Source: Oscillospiraceae bacterium (lineage in GTDB: Bacteria; Bacillota; Clostridia; Oscillospirales; Ruminococcaceae). From it: a stretch of DNA of 64,000 nucleotides. The DNA is taken from contig JAGZUF010000009.1 of assembly GCA_018380115.1 (NCBI GenBank), forward strand, positions 1 to 64,000. Reading direction: 5' to 3'. The position numbers were made by a program, and so were the translations under genes. The notes beneath the pieces were generated by a model. That model was not told the origin of the DNA. It saw only the letters and a list, made by a program, of their open reading frames with translations, and searched no databases. Shown here piece by piece: positions 31,808 through 41,492 of the stretch (position 1 is its first letter; each line of letters starts with the position of its first letter).

Positions 31808-32911
31808 ATGAAAAAGTTTCTGGCAGTTGTTTTGGCTGCAGCACTGGCGCTGAGTCTGGTGGCCTGCGGCGGCGCGCCCGCTTCCAGCACGGCTTCCGCG
31901 GGTTCCGCAGGTGGTTCCACTCCCGCGAGCACGCAGAGCTATGATTACAAGATCGGCGTGGTGACGCCCTCCGGCGACCACGGCTTCACCGGCGAGAGTG
32001 TTGCGCAGGCGAACCTGATGGCCGAAGAAATGATGGAAAAATATCCTGGCATGGACATCACGGTGCGTGACGGCATCGACGCCGCAGCGCAGATTGAATC
32101 CATTGAAAACCTGCTGGCCGGCGGCGATGTCGATATGATTATCCTGTGGCCGATGGAGGGTGAGGCTCTTCGCAGCGCTGCGCAGAGCATTGTGGATGCC
32201 GGCGTGAAGCTGGTAGTGTATGACCGCCTTATTGAAGGCTTCACTGCCGACACGTTCGTGGGCGACATTATGGGCGACAATGTGGGCATTGGCAAAAACA
32301 TGGGCGAATACCTGAACGAGTTCTTCGCCGATGATGACGATGTGCAGTACCTGCGCTTTGTAGGCGACAGTTCTACCGTTACCAGCCAGCGCAGCGAAGG
32401 CATGGACGGCGTGCTGGGCGACAACTTTAACCAGGTGGCCGAAACACTGGTGACCAACTGGTCTACCGAAGAGGCACAGGGCCAGATGGAAGACTGGCTG
32501 AACGCGCACTCGGTGGAAGAGATCGAAGCCCTTGACCTCATCGTAACGCATGATGACGAGATTGTGGACGGCATCATGAACGCGCTGGACGCCTATTCCG
32601 GCGAGGCTACCATCAACGTAAAGCTCATCACTTCCGTGGGTGGCCGTGAAGAGACAATGCAGAAATTTGAGAGCACAAAGCTGGGCGTGAAGTTCTGGAC
32701 GAGCTTCTTCTCGCCGTCCTTCATCCGTGACGCATTTGAGCTTGGCATCGGCGATTTGACTGGCGAGCCGTATTCTGCCGAGCAGGACGAGAACGGCACG
32801 TATCTCATCCCCTCCTTCTCCATCACCAATGCGGAACTGGCCGGCGATGAAGATTTCGAAAGCTACCGCGCCAGCGATGCGTATGCCACGCGCTATGCCA
32901 TCAACGAGTGA
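31808..32911 (+). CDS. Sugar ABC transporter substrate-binding lipoprotein
   Basis: The 367-residue lipoprotein has a signal peptide with lipobox LVAC (Cys20), a Ser/Ala/Gly linker and a periplasmic-binding-protein type I domain (KIGVVTPSGDHGFTGESVAQANLMAEEM; GGDVDMIILWPMEGEALRSAAQSIVDAG; LIVTHDDEIVDGIMNAL). This is the ribose/galactose-type fold, so the ligand is probably a sugar or sugar alcohol. GGAGG precedes the ATG. A hairpin after the stop probably raises its level relative to the downstream genes. Confidence 0.9.
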   Translation: MKKFLAVVLAAALALSLVACGGAPASSTASAGSAGGSTPASTQSYDYKIGVVTPSGDHGFTGESVAQANLMAEEMMEKYPGMDITVRDGIDAAAQIESIENLLAGGDVDMIILWPMEGEALRSAAQSIVDAGVKLVVYDRLIEGFTADTFVGDIMGDNVGIGKNMGEYLNEFFADDDDVQYLRFVGDSSTVTSQRSEGMDGVLGDNFNQVAETLVTNWSTEEAQGQMEDWLNAHSVEEIEALDLIVTHDDEIVDGIMNALDAYSGEATINVKLITSVGGREETMQKFESTKLGVKFWTSFFSPSFIRDAFELGIGDLTGEPYSAEQDENGTYLIPSFSITNAELAGDEDFESYRASDAYATRYAINE

Positions 32912-32941
32912 TGCACGGCATCTAGGCAAAGCATGACATTC

Positions 32942-32984
32942 TGGGGCCGGCCGGCCTTTGCCGGCTGGCCCCTTTTTTATTAAA
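32942..32984 (+). terminator. Attenuating hairpin after the binding-protein gene
   Basis: GGGGCCGGCCGGC, a seven-base loop and GGCTGGCCCC are followed by TTTTTTATT, a good intrinsic terminator 30 bases after the binding-protein stop and just before the ATPase gene. Partial read-through would give excess binding protein over transporter, a common arrangement. Confidence 0.7.
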
Positions 32985-33003
32985 ACAAGGAGGAGACTGC
33001 ACG

Positions 33004-34506
33004 ATGCTTGTGGAAATGAAAAACATCGTGATGGAGTTCGGCCCCACCCGCGCAGTGAACGATGTCAGCATCACCGTCGAGCCCGGTACGATTCTGGGTT
33101 TGCTGGGCGAAAACGGCGCCGGAAAATCCACACTGATGAACGTGCTGGCCGGCACTTATCTTCCCACGAAGGGCGGCGTGTTCATCAATGGCCAGAAAGT
33201 GGTGATGGCAAGCGCCAAAGTTGCCAACCAGCACGGCATCCGGTTTATCCATCAGGAGCTGAACCTGTGCAATGACCTGAAGGTATTCGAAAACATGTAT
33301 CTGGGCAGCGAAATAAGCCGCGGCGGCCTGCTGCGCGAAGAGGAAATGAAGCGCCGCTGCACCGAAGTGCTGGCACGCATGCAGGTGGCCATCAACCTTG
33401 ATATGCTGGTGTGCGACCTGAACGCCGCGCAAAAGCAGCTTGTAGAGATTGCAAAGGCGCTGCTGTTCAAATCGGAGCTCATCATTATGGATGAGCCCAG
33501 CACAGCCCTTTCCACCCATGAGATAGAAAACCTGTTCGACATCATGCGCAGCCTGAAAAAAGAGGGCGTCAGCTTCATTTATATCTCGCACAAAATGCCC
33601 GAGTTGTTCGAGATATGCGATAAATACTATGTGCTGCGCGATGGCTGCCTGGTGGCAGAGGGTAAATTTGAGGATACCGACGAGGACGGCATTACCGAGC
33701 TGATGATAGGCCGCCAGCTTCACGATGCGGAATTTGAAAACCATGCAGACCATATTCGCCCCGAGGTGGCCATGGAGGCCCAGCACCTTTCGGGCGAGGG
33801 TTTTGAAGACATCAGCTTTCAGCTTCACAAGGGTGAAGTTCTGGCTATTACAGGGCTTCAGGGGTCCGGCCGCGATGAGCTGGCAGACGCGCTGTTTGGC
33901 GTGATACCCGCCAGGGGCAGGCTTAGCTTCGGCGGCCAGACGCTGGAAAACGCCAGAAATATTAAATTTCATATGAAACACGGTGTGGCGCTTGTGCCCC
34001 GCATGCGCAAAGAGCGCGGTATCCACGATGACCTTTCCATCATAGACAATATGTCCATGGCGTTTCTGAACACCAAGTGGAAAAAGCTGCTTATCAGCGG
34101 CAGGGCCGAGCGCGAGCGCTTTGCGCGCCAGCAGAAGGCGCTGCAGATAAAGGCCGGCAGCCCGGCCAACCCCATCACCTCGCTTTCAGGCGGCAACCAG
34201 CAGAAGGTCATTCTCGGCAAATGGCTGGAGACGGACGCCGAAGTGCTTTTGTTCGACAACCCCACGCAGGGCATCGACGTGGGCACAAAATTCGAGATCT
34301 ATCACCTTATTCTGGAGCTTGCAAAGCAGGGCAAGGCCATCATCGTATTCTCATCTGAATTTCCCGAGATATACAAGGTCGCAGACTCCTGCATGGTGCT
34401 TTACAAGGGCAGGGTAAACGCGGTGATGAGCCGTGAGGAAATGACCGAGAAAAACGTGATGTACTATTCTACCGGCGCGAATGTGGAGGGTGCGAAAAAT
34501 GCTTAA
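33004..34506 (+). CDS. Ribose-type sugar ABC transporter ATPase (two ABC domains)
   Basis: The 500-residue protein carries two ABC cassettes in the RbsA/MglA style. The first has Walker A GENGAGKST (about residues 38-46), NAAQKQLVEIAKAL as signature and IIMDEPSTAL as Walker B. The second is partly degenerate in Walker A (GLQGSGRDE) but has LSGGNQQKV and LLFDNPTQGIDVGTK. It drives import with the downstream permease. It overlaps the permease start by eight bases. Confidence 0.94.
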   Translation: MLVEMKNIVMEFGPTRAVNDVSITVEPGTILGLLGENGAGKSTLMNVLAGTYLPTKGGVFINGQKVVMASAKVANQHGIRFIHQELNLCNDLKVFENMYLGSEISRGGLLREEEMKRRCTEVLARMQVAINLDMLVCDLNAAQKQLVEIAKALLFKSELIIMDEPSTALSTHEIENLFDIMRSLKKEGVSFIYISHKMPELFEICDKYYVLRDGCLVAEGKFEDTDEDGITELMIGRQLHDAEFENHADHIRPEVAMEAQHLSGEGFEDISFQLHKGEVLAITGLQGSGRDELADALFGVIPARGRLSFGGQTLENARNIKFHMKHGVALVPRMRKERGIHDDLSIIDNMSMAFLNTKWKKLLISGRAERERFARQQKALQIKAGSPANPITSLSGGNQQKVILGKWLETDAEVLLFDNPTQGIDVGTKFEIYHLILELAKQGKAIIVFSSEFPEIYKVADSCMVLYKGRVNAVMSREEMTEKNVMYYSTGANVEGAKNA

Positions 34507-35488
34507 ATCCTTGAAAAAACAAACTCCAAAAGAGTTTTTCAAAATGGTTGTGAAAGAATACAGCTTTATTCTTTCCTTGATTTTACTTCTGGTGATTGCC
34601 ACCTGCGTGAACCCGAACTTCTTCTCCTGGACCAATATTACGAACCTTTTTGTGCAAAGCTCCATGGTCGGCCTGATTGCAATGGGCATGAGCATGGTCA
34701 TTTCGGCCGGGCAAATCGACATTTCCGTGGGCGCCCAGCTTGCCATCATCGGCGGCTTCGGCATTGAAGTGCTGAACAAGACGGGCAGCGCCGTTGTGAT
34801 GCTGCTGTTCTGCTGCGCGTTCGGCGTCGTCATCGGCACCATCAACGGCCTGCTTGTTACAAAGGGACACATGCCCGCCATGATTGCCACGCTGGCCATG
34901 CAAAGCGCGTGCCGCTCCATCATCAACCATTTCGGCTCCGGCGGCCCGTTCACTGTAGACAAGGCACTGTACGATTCCTTCCGACAGCTTGCCGTGGGCG
35001 GCATCGGCTTCGGGCGCTTCAAAATCCCTTATCTGATGATTATTTTCATCGCCGTCACCATCGTGTTCCACATCATCATGAAGCACACGAAGCTCGGCAA
35101 GCATATTTACGCCGTGGGCTCCAACGAAACCAGCGCGCGTCTGGCGGGCATCAACGTCACGTTCATCAAAACCATCATCTTCACCATCACCGGCCTGATG
35201 TGCGGCCTTGCCGCTGTTATCTATGCCTCGCGCATGACGGCCGTGGCCGCCTCCAATGCAGGCCTGAACTTTGAAATGGATGCGATTGCCGCCGTGGCAA
35301 TCGGCGGCACCGCCATGTCCGGTGGACGTGGCAAGATTGTGGGCACCTTTGTGGGTGTTCTGATGTTCCGCATCATCTCCAACATCCTCACGGCAGCGGA
35401 TGTCTCCACATTCCTGAACGGTGCTATCTCTGCCGCCATTATCATCATTGCCGTGCTGCTGCAGGGCTTCCAGAACCATAAAAAATAA
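34499..35488 (+). CDS. Ribose-type sugar ABC transporter permease
   Basis: The 329-residue membrane protein has about nine to ten hydrophobic segments and RbsC-family motifs (GLIAMGMSMVISAGQIDISVG; GTINGLLVTKGHMPAMIATLAMQ; YAVGSNETSARLAGINV; IAAVAIGGTAMSGGRGKIVGTFVGVL). The ATG at 34499 lies inside the ATPase 3' end, so the two are translationally coupled. It forms the membrane channel of the importer. Confidence 0.93.
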   Translation: MLKSLKKQTPKEFFKMVVKEYSFILSLILLLVIATCVNPNFFSWTNITNLFVQSSMVGLIAMGMSMVISAGQIDISVGAQLAIIGGFGIEVLNKTGSAVVMLLFCCAFGVVIGTINGLLVTKGHMPAMIATLAMQSACRSIINHFGSGGPFTVDKALYDSFRQLAVGGIGFGRFKIPYLMIIFIAVTIVFHIIMKHTKLGKHIYAVGSNETSARLAGINVTFIKTIIFTITGLMCGLAAVIYASRMTAVAASNAGLNFEMDAIAAVAIGGTAMSGGRGKIVGTFVGVLMFRIISNILTAADVSTFLNGAISAAIIIIAVLLQGFQNHKK

Positions 35489-35535
35489 AAGGCGGCTTTC
35501 AGGGCAGGCGCCCTTTTTGAAGAGGAGGCAATGAA

Positions 35536-36576
35536 ATGATTAAAATAGGCATTATCGGGTGCGGAAAGATCACCGAAGTACGGCATGCCCCCGAATATAT
35601 GGAAAACCCGAATTGCAAGCTGGCTGCATTCTATGACCTTGTTCCCGCTAGGGCTGAGGAATTTGCGCGCAGGTTCGGCGGCAGAGCGTACGGCTCTGTG
35701 GACGAGCTGCTGGCAAGCGGCGTAGATGCCGTGAGCGTGTGCACGGCCAACACCTCTCACGCAGCCATGGCCATTCAGGCGCTGCGCGCAGGCAAGCATG
35801 TGCTGTGTGAAAAGCCCATGGCCACCACCCTGGCAGACTGCGAGGCCATGGCGGCCGCCGCGCGGGAAAGTGGCAAATACCTGATGATAGGCCAGAACCA
35901 GCGCCTTGCAAAAGCACATGTAGAGGCAAAGAAAATACTGGACAGCGGCGAAGTGGGCACACTTGTTACCTTTGAAACGCATTTCTGCCACCCAGGCCCC
36001 GAGGGCTGGACGGGCAAAAAGAATTCCTGGTTCTTCGACAAGCGCCTGGCCTCGTTCGGCGCCATGGCAGACCTTGGCGTGCACAAAACAGACCTCATCA
36101 TCTGGCTCACCGGCCGGAAAGTGGTGCGCACCTATGCCGTGCTTGCCACACTGGATAAAAAGTTCCCCGACGGCAGCCCCATCACCGTGGACGACAACGC
36201 CTTCTGCACTTATACGCTGGAAGGCGGCGCCGTGGGCACGCTGGCCGTGGGCTGGACAAATTACGGACAGGAGAACAATTCCACAAAGCTCTACTGCACG
36301 GGCGGCGTCATTCGCATGTATGACGACCCGCAGTATTCCCTCATTGTGGAAAAGCGCGACGGAACCGTAGTGCCCTACGAGCTGGATAAGCTTACCTCTA
36401 ACAAAGAGCAGACGAGCGGCGCGCGTACATCCACAGGCGTCATTGACGCGTTCATTGAAAGCATCCGCACAGGCACCCCGCCCGCCATCAGCGGCGAGAG
36501 CGTGCTGCCCGCCATGAAGGCCGTGTTTGCAAACCAGCTTTCCAGCGAGCAGAACAAAGCCGTGGATGTAGAATAA
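35536..36576 (+). CDS. Gfo/Idh/MocA-family NAD(P)-dependent dehydrogenase
   Basis: The 346-residue oxidoreductase has an N-terminal Rossmann segment (IKIGIIGCGKITEVRHAPEY), CTANTSHAAMAIQALRAGKHVLCEKPMATT with the catalytic-region EKP motif, and a C-terminal substrate domain with GAMADLGVHKTDLIIWL. Family members oxidise or epimerise sugars and inositols. AGAGGAGG precedes the ATG. The position after the transporter suggests that it acts early on the imported compound. Confidence 0.92.
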   Translation: MIKIGIIGCGKITEVRHAPEYMENPNCKLAAFYDLVPARAEEFARRFGGRAYGSVDELLASGVDAVSVCTANTSHAAMAIQALRAGKHVLCEKPMATTLADCEAMAAAARESGKYLMIGQNQRLAKAHVEAKKILDSGEVGTLVTFETHFCHPGPEGWTGKKNSWFFDKRLASFGAMADLGVHKTDLIIWLTGRKVVRTYAVLATLDKKFPDGSPITVDDNAFCTYTLEGGAVGTLAVGWTNYGQENNSTKLYCTGGVIRMYDDPQYSLIVEKRDGTVVPYELDKLTSNKEQTSGARTSTGVIDAFIESIRTGTPPAISGESVLPAMKAVFANQLSSEQNKAVDVE

Positions 36577-36592
36577 GGAGGCATCAAAATAT

Positions 36593-37582
36593 ATGAAACG
36601 ACCTATCACCATTGCGTCCGGCCAGTTTGGCGACCTTTCGCTGGAGGAGCTGTGCAGGCTTGTAAGCTCCATCGGCTACGAGGGCATAGAGGTGGCCTGC
36701 CAGGCCCATATCAATGTGCACAAGGTGCTGGAGGACGACGCCTATGTGGCGCAGTTCCGCGCCACGCTGGAAAAGTACGGGCTGAACGTGTGGGCGCTGG
36801 GCGCCCACCTGATCGGCCAGTGCGTGGGCGACAACTGGGACCCCCGTCTGGATAATTTCGCCCCCAACGCCCTTGCCGGCAGGCCGGACGAGATACGCGC
36901 CTGGGCGGTGGAAGAGATGAAAACCGTGGCGCGCGCTGCGCAGAAGCTGGGCGTCAAGGTGGTCACCTGCTTTCTGGGCAGCCCCATCTGGGCATACTGG
37001 TATTCCTTCCCGCAGACGCCGCCCAGCATGGTAGACGAGGGGTTTGCCCGCATCAAAGAGCTGTGGACGCCCATTTTCGACGTGTATGACGAGTGCGGCG
37101 TCAGGCTGGCGCTGGAGGTGCACCCCACCGAGATCGCTTTTGACTATTACAGCACCAAAAGGCTGCTGGACACGCTGGACTGGCGCCCCACGCTGGGCCT
37201 GAACTTCGACCCCTCTCACCTGCAGTGGCAGGGAATGGACCCCTGCCTCTTCCTGCGCGATTTCGCAAGCCGCATCTACCATGTGCACATGAAGGACGTA
37301 AAAGTCAAGCTGGATGGGCGCAGCGGTATTCTGGGCAGCCACATAGAATTCGGCGACAGAAGCCGGGGCTGGAACTTTGTATCTCTGGGCCACGGTGACG
37401 TGGATTTTGACGGCATCATCCGCGAGCTGAACCAGATGGGCTACGACGGGCCGCTGAGTGTAGAGTGGGAGGACAGCGGCATGGAGCGCACCTTCGGCGC
37501 CGCCGAGGCCTTCGAATTTACAAAGAAAATCAATTTTTCACCTTCAGATGTAAGCTTCGACGCTGCCCTGAAGGTGGAATAA
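36593..37582 (+). CDS. Sugar-phosphate isomerase/epimerase-type TIM-barrel protein
   Basis: The 329-residue product is an AP-endonuclease-2/xylose-isomerase-like barrel (LEELCRLVSSIGYEGIEVACQ; LALEVHPTEIAFDYYSTKRLLD; LGLNFDPSHLQWQGMDP; IYHVHMKDVKV; GHGDVDFDGIIRELNQMGYDGPLSVEWEDSGMER). The Glu/Asp/His ligand set for a divalent metal is intact. It is often paired with Gfo/Idh/MocA enzymes in inositol- and keto-sugar pathways. Confidence 0.88.
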   Translation: MKRPITIASGQFGDLSLEELCRLVSSIGYEGIEVACQAHINVHKVLEDDAYVAQFRATLEKYGLNVWALGAHLIGQCVGDNWDPRLDNFAPNALAGRPDEIRAWAVEEMKTVARAAQKLGVKVVTCFLGSPIWAYWYSFPQTPPSMVDEGFARIKELWTPIFDVYDECGVRLALEVHPTEIAFDYYSTKRLLDTLDWRPTLGLNFDPSHLQWQGMDPCLFLRDFASRIYHVHMKDVKVKLDGRSGILGSHIEFGDRSRGWNFVSLGHGDVDFDGIIRELNQMGYDGPLSVEWEDSGMERTFGAAEAFEFTKKINFSPSDVSFDAALKVE

Positions 37583-37691
37583 GCATCGCAAAAACCGCGC
37601 AGAAGGGCCGTGCGGCCGCGGAAGAAAAGCCCTGGCCCGCACAGCCCTTCCATGCGTCAAAAAACATGAGGGAAAAGGAAAGGTTCTGATT

Positions 37692-38525
37692 ATGGGTAAC
37701 AAAACGCTGGAGGTGATGCGCCCCATGGGGGCGCGGCGCAGCTTCCGTTACGCCGTGTTCGATTTTGACGGTACGCTCAGCCTCATCCGCGAGGGATGGC
37801 AGGGCATCATGATACCCTATTTTGCAAGTGAGCTTGCCGCCGCGCCCGGCGCGGCAGGCAGGACCTATGAGGACATCTACGAAGAGGCAAAGGAATTTAT
37901 CTTCGTGAATACGGGCAAGCAGACCATCTACCAGTGTATCGAACTTGCCCGGCGCATCAGCGCCCTGGGCGGCATCGCAAAAGACCCGCAGGAATACAAG
38001 GACGAATATGTGCGGCGCCTGCTGCGTGCTGTGGACGGGCGGCGCACCGGTCTGGCCAGCGGAGCCTGCACCCCGGAGGACTGGCTTGTACCCGGCTCAC
38101 AGCAGCTTCTTGCCATGCTGCGCCGCCACGGCGTCACCCTGTATCTTGCCAGCGGCACAGACGACGAGCATGTGAAGGAGGAGGCCGCGCTTTTGGGCCT
38201 GACAGAGTATTTCGGCCCACATATTTACGGCGCGCAGCGCGACTATAAAACGTTCTCGAAAAAAATGGTCATCGAGCGCATCCTGCGGGAAAACAGCCTG
38301 CCGGGCGAGGCCCTGCTGGGGTTTGGCGACGGCTATGTAGAGATAGAAGATGTGAAGGCGGCCGGCGGGTTTGCCTGCGGCGTGGCCTCGAACGAAAAGA
38401 CAAGGCAGGGCGTGGATGAATGGAAACGCCAGCGCCTCATCCGCGCCGGAGCGGACATCATCATTCCCGACTACCGCCGTCTGGATGAGCTGGAGGCATT
38501 TTTGTTTGAAAAGGAGGCACAGTGA
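37692..38525 (+). CDS. HAD-superfamily phosphatase
   Basis: The 277-residue protein has the HAD motif I FDFDGTLS (catalytic Asp24 and Asp26), motif II around LASGTDDEH, a motif III Lys (KKMVIERIL) and GFGDGYVEIEDVKAAGG as motif IV. It is probably a sugar-phosphate phosphatase. It overlaps none of its neighbours but ends one base before the next ATG, consistent with co-translation. Its place between epimerase and kinase genes parallels the phosphatase step of heptose pathways, which is inference. Confidence 0.85.
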   Translation: MGNKTLEVMRPMGARRSFRYAVFDFDGTLSLIREGWQGIMIPYFASELAAAPGAAGRTYEDIYEEAKEFIFVNTGKQTIYQCIELARRISALGGIAKDPQEYKDEYVRRLLRAVDGRRTGLASGACTPEDWLVPGSQQLLAMLRRHGVTLYLASGTDDEHVKEEAALLGLTEYFGPHIYGAQRDYKTFSKKMVIERILRENSLPGEALLGFGDGYVEIEDVKAAGGFACGVASNEKTRQGVDEWKRQRLIRAGADIIIPDYRRLDELEAFLFEKEAQ

Positions 38526-38526
38526 C

Positions 38527-39492
38527 ATGCCGTTCGAACAGTTTGACCGCTCGCACCTGAGGCTTCTGCCCCTGTGCGAGCGCGTGCACGACCTTGATTT
38601 GAGCGTGATGGTAAACCCAGATGAACAGCCCGAATACCACCACGATACCATAGACCTTCTGGCGCAGCGTGTGCGTGCTGCGCGCGAAAAGGGCGCCAGC
38701 GTGCTGATGATGATGGGCGGGCATGTAGTGCGCGCTGGCGTGGGGCCCTGCCTTATCCGCCTGGCGGAGGAGGGTTATATCACCCATTTTGCCTTCAACG
38801 GCGCCACCGCCATCCACGATTTTGAATTTGCCATGATAGGCGCCACCACCGAAAGCGTGGCAAAGTACATCAGCGAAGGGCAGTTCGGCCTTTGGGAGGA
38901 GGACGCCCAGTACATCCGCGCCCTGAACGAGGGCGCAAAACTGGGCCTTGGCGCCGGTGAGGCCCTGGGCAAATGGATTGTAGAGCACGATTTTCCCTAT
39001 GCCCAGTACAGTGTGCTGGCCGCGTGCTACAAACTGCACGTGCCCGCCACGGTGCACATAGGCATCGGGTGCGACATCGTGCACGAGCAGCCAGAGGCCG
39101 ACGGCGCGGCGCTGGGCGAGGCTACCTACACCGATTTTCTCATCTACGCGCACACCATTGAAAATCTGGAAAACGGCGTGTTCCTGAATTTCGGCTCGGC
39201 GGTGATTGGGCCGGAGGTATACCTGAAGGCGCTTTCCATGGCGCGCAACGTGGCAAAGCAGGAGGGCCGCAGCATCGGCCATTTCACCACGGCGGTGTTC
39301 GACCTGCTGCCGCTGGAGGGAAAAAACATCCACGAGGCGCCGCCGAAAAGCGACCCGCGCTATTATTTCCGCCCTTGGAAGACCATCATGGCGCGCACCG
39401 TGGCCGACGGGGGAGAGAGCTATTATGTGCAGGGCGTGCACCGCGACACTGTGCGCGCGCTGAGCTGGCAGCTTCTGCACAGCAGGCCGTGA
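38527..39492 (+). CDS. Deoxyhypusine-synthase-like protein of unknown function
   Basis: The 321-residue protein resembles the bacterial deoxyhypusine-synthase-like family: LMMMGGHVVRAGVGPCLIRLAEEGYITHFAFNGATAIHDFEFAMIG with the GATTESVAKYISEGQFGLWEE continuation, VTVHIGIGCDIVHEQPEADG-like (TVHIGIGCDIVHEQPEADG) and the C-terminal VADGGESYYVQGVHRDTVRALSW. True deoxyhypusine synthase modifies eIF5A, absent from bacteria, so the substrate must differ; an NAD-dependent reaction on an amine or sugar is plausible. Similar genes occur beside GmhA- and HldE-type genes in some bacteria, matching this neighbourhood. Family call moderate, function unknown. Confidence 0.6.
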   Translation: MPFEQFDRSHLRLLPLCERVHDLDLSVMVNPDEQPEYHHDTIDLLAQRVRAAREKGASVLMMMGGHVVRAGVGPCLIRLAEEGYITHFAFNGATAIHDFEFAMIGATTESVAKYISEGQFGLWEEDAQYIRALNEGAKLGLGAGEALGKWIVEHDFPYAQYSVLAACYKLHVPATVHIGIGCDIVHEQPEADGAALGEATYTDFLIYAHTIENLENGVFLNFGSAVIGPEVYLKALSMARNVAKQEGRSIGHFTTAVFDLLPLEGKNIHEAPPKSDPRYYFRPWKTIMARTVADGGESYYVQGVHRDTVRALSWQLLHSRP

Positions 39493-39508
39493 ACAGGAGG
39501 CGAGCGAT

Positions 39509-40558
39509 ATGACACAGGCACGCTTGCAGGAGCTGCTGGCCGGGTTCGGCCGCCTGCATATCACCGTAGTAGGCGACTTGTTTCTGGACCGCTGGTGGGA
39601 AGTGGACCGCAGCCTGGACGAGCCCAGCGTGGAAACTGGCCTTACCGCCTACCAGGTGACGGGCCGCCGGCAAAGTGCCGGGGCCGCGGGCACGGTGCTG
39701 AACAACCTGGCCGCGCTGGGTGTGGGTGATGTACAGGCCGTATCCATGGTGGGCGACGACGGCGAGGGCTTTGAGCTGCTGCGCCTGCTGGAAAAAGCGG
39801 GTATCGGCACCGCCGGGGTGGTGCGGCGCGGCGATATTTTCACCCCCGCCTACACAAAGCCGATGTTCCTTTCCCAAAAAAGCAGGGCAGAGGCAGAGCA
39901 CAACCGCTTCGACATCAAAAACCGCAGGCCCACGCCGCCCGATGCGCAGCAGCAGCTGATATGCAATATGCAGCGCGCGGCGGCGCAGAGCGATGCGCTG
40001 ATTGTGCTGGACCAGCTGACGGAGCCCGACGCCGGGGTGGTGACGGCACAGATGCGCGCGGCGCTGGCCGGCACAGCGCAGAAATACCCCGAGCTTCTGA
40101 TTTTTGCCGATTCCCGCGCCTTTGCAGATGAGTTCACCGGCGTCACCATCAAGTGCAACGACAAAGAGGCGCGCAGCCTTGTGCTTGGGCCGCAGCATGC
40201 AGACGACGCCTTCAGCCATTCGGTGATGAGCCAGTGCCAGCGCGAGCTGCGCAGGCGCACCGGCCGCCGCGCCGTGATAACCTGCGGCAGCAGGGGTGTG
40301 CTGGTAGAGCAGAAGGGCGCCAGCGTGCTGGTGCCCGCCCTGCCCGCCCCCAGGGTGATGGACGTGTGCGGCTGCGGCGATGTGTGCACCTCGGGCATGG
40401 TGAGCGCACTGTGTGCGGGCGCCACCTGGCAGGAAGCGGCAGAACTGGGCAACCTGTGCGCCTCTGTCACCATTCGCAAAATAGGGCAGACGGGTACTTC
40501 CCGCCCGGACGAGGTGCTGGCGCAGAACCTCCGGTTCTGCAAAGGAGAGGAAAAATGA
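39509..40558 (+). CDS. PfkB-family sugar kinase related to RfaE/HldE N-terminal domain
   Basis: The 349-residue protein has the RfaE-like opening (HITVVGDLFLDRWWEVDRSLDEPSVETG), a glycine pair in QSAGAAGTVLNNLAALG, and a C-terminal phosphotransfer motif reading VMDVCGCGDVCTSGMVSAL, where the usual DTxGAGD is DVCGCGD but the catalytic Asp is kept. It lacks the cytidylyl/adenylyltransferase domain of bifunctional HldE. It probably phosphorylates a heptose- or hexose-phosphate. GGAGG precedes the ATG. Confidence 0.8.
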   Translation: MTQARLQELLAGFGRLHITVVGDLFLDRWWEVDRSLDEPSVETGLTAYQVTGRRQSAGAAGTVLNNLAALGVGDVQAVSMVGDDGEGFELLRLLEKAGIGTAGVVRRGDIFTPAYTKPMFLSQKSRAEAEHNRFDIKNRRPTPPDAQQQLICNMQRAAAQSDALIVLDQLTEPDAGVVTAQMRAALAGTAQKYPELLIFADSRAFADEFTGVTIKCNDKEARSLVLGPQHADDAFSHSVMSQCQRELRRRTGRRAVITCGSRGVLVEQKGASVLVPALPAPRVMDVCGCGDVCTSGMVSALCAGATWQEAAELGNLCASVTIRKIGQTGTSRPDEVLAQNLRFCKGEEK

Positions 40559-41487
40559 TGCGCACGTTTCTGTGCTTTGACATCGGAGGCTCGAAATATA
40601 ATGTAGGCCTTGTGCGCGGGGACGGCACTGTGCTGGCCCGCCAGAAAAGCCTGTGGGCCGGGCACACGGCACAGGCCATGCTGAGGGAATTATTTTGTGC
40701 GGGGCACGCCGTTCTGAACCGCTGCCCCGGGCTGAAGCCCTGCGCAGCCGGAGCTACCATTCCCGGCCTCGCCGATGCAGCCAGCGGCATGTGGATAGAG
40801 GCCAGCTTTTCCGGCATTCAGAACCTTCCCATCGCACGCCTGCTGGAGCAGGAGTTCGGCCTGCCCACAGCCATTGAAAACGACGCGAGGGCATGTGCCC
40901 TGGCCGAGCGGATGTTCGGGGCCGGAAAAACCGTGGACGATTTCTTTTATGTGACGGTATCCAACGGCATCGGCGGCGCGCTGTTTCTAAACGGGGCGCT
41001 GTATACCGGGGCCCTTGGCAACGCGGGCGAGCTTGGCCACTGCACAGTGGTGGAAAACGGGCGCCCGTGCGGCTGCGGCAAACGCGGCTGCCTGGAGGCG
41101 CATGCCGCAGGGCCTGCCATCACTAAAAATTATATGGAGCTTGGCGGCACGCCGGGCGAAGACGGCGCGCCGCCCACTGCGAAAGAGATTGCCGCCCGCG
41201 CGCGGGCGGGCGAGGAGGCTGCGCTTCGCACCTTTGCGCTGGAAGGGCGGCTTTTGGGCGCGGCACTGGCGCAGGCCGTAAATATTCTGAACCCGGCCCG
41301 CGTCATACTGGGCGGCGGCGTAAGCCTCGCATACGATGTGTTCGGCCCGGCGCTTGAACAGGCGCTTGGCCGGAATATTTACCGCAAAGCAAGCGGCAAT
41401 GTGGACGTAATGCCCACGCCGCTGGGCTATGACGGCGGGCTGTATGCCGCAGCCGCACTGGCCATCCTGCGGGCAGAGAAAGGATGA
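40555..41487 (+). CDS. ROK-family sugar kinase
   Basis: The 310-residue protein has the ROK signature: the ATP phosphate loop FDIGGSKYNVGLVRGDG, the substrate-site loop with ENDARACALAER, the GELGHCTVVENG His, and the zinc motif CGCGKRGCLEAHA. It phosphorylates a hexose or amino sugar. The ATG overlaps the stop of the PfkB gene (ATGA). The adjacent ATG at 40558 is an equally possible start. Confidence 0.92.
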   Translation: MMRTFLCFDIGGSKYNVGLVRGDGTVLARQKSLWAGHTAQAMLRELFCAGHAVLNRCPGLKPCAAGATIPGLADAASGMWIEASFSGIQNLPIARLLEQEFGLPTAIENDARACALAERMFGAGKTVDDFFYVTVSNGIGGALFLNGALYTGALGNAGELGHCTVVENGRPCGCGKRGCLEAHAAGPAITKNYMELGGTPGEDGAPPTAKEIAARARAGEEAALRTFALEGRLLGAALAQAVNILNPARVILGGGVSLAYDVFGPALEQALGRNIYRKASGNVDVMPTPLGYDGGLYAAAALAILRAEKG

Positions 41488-41492
41488 TTTTG

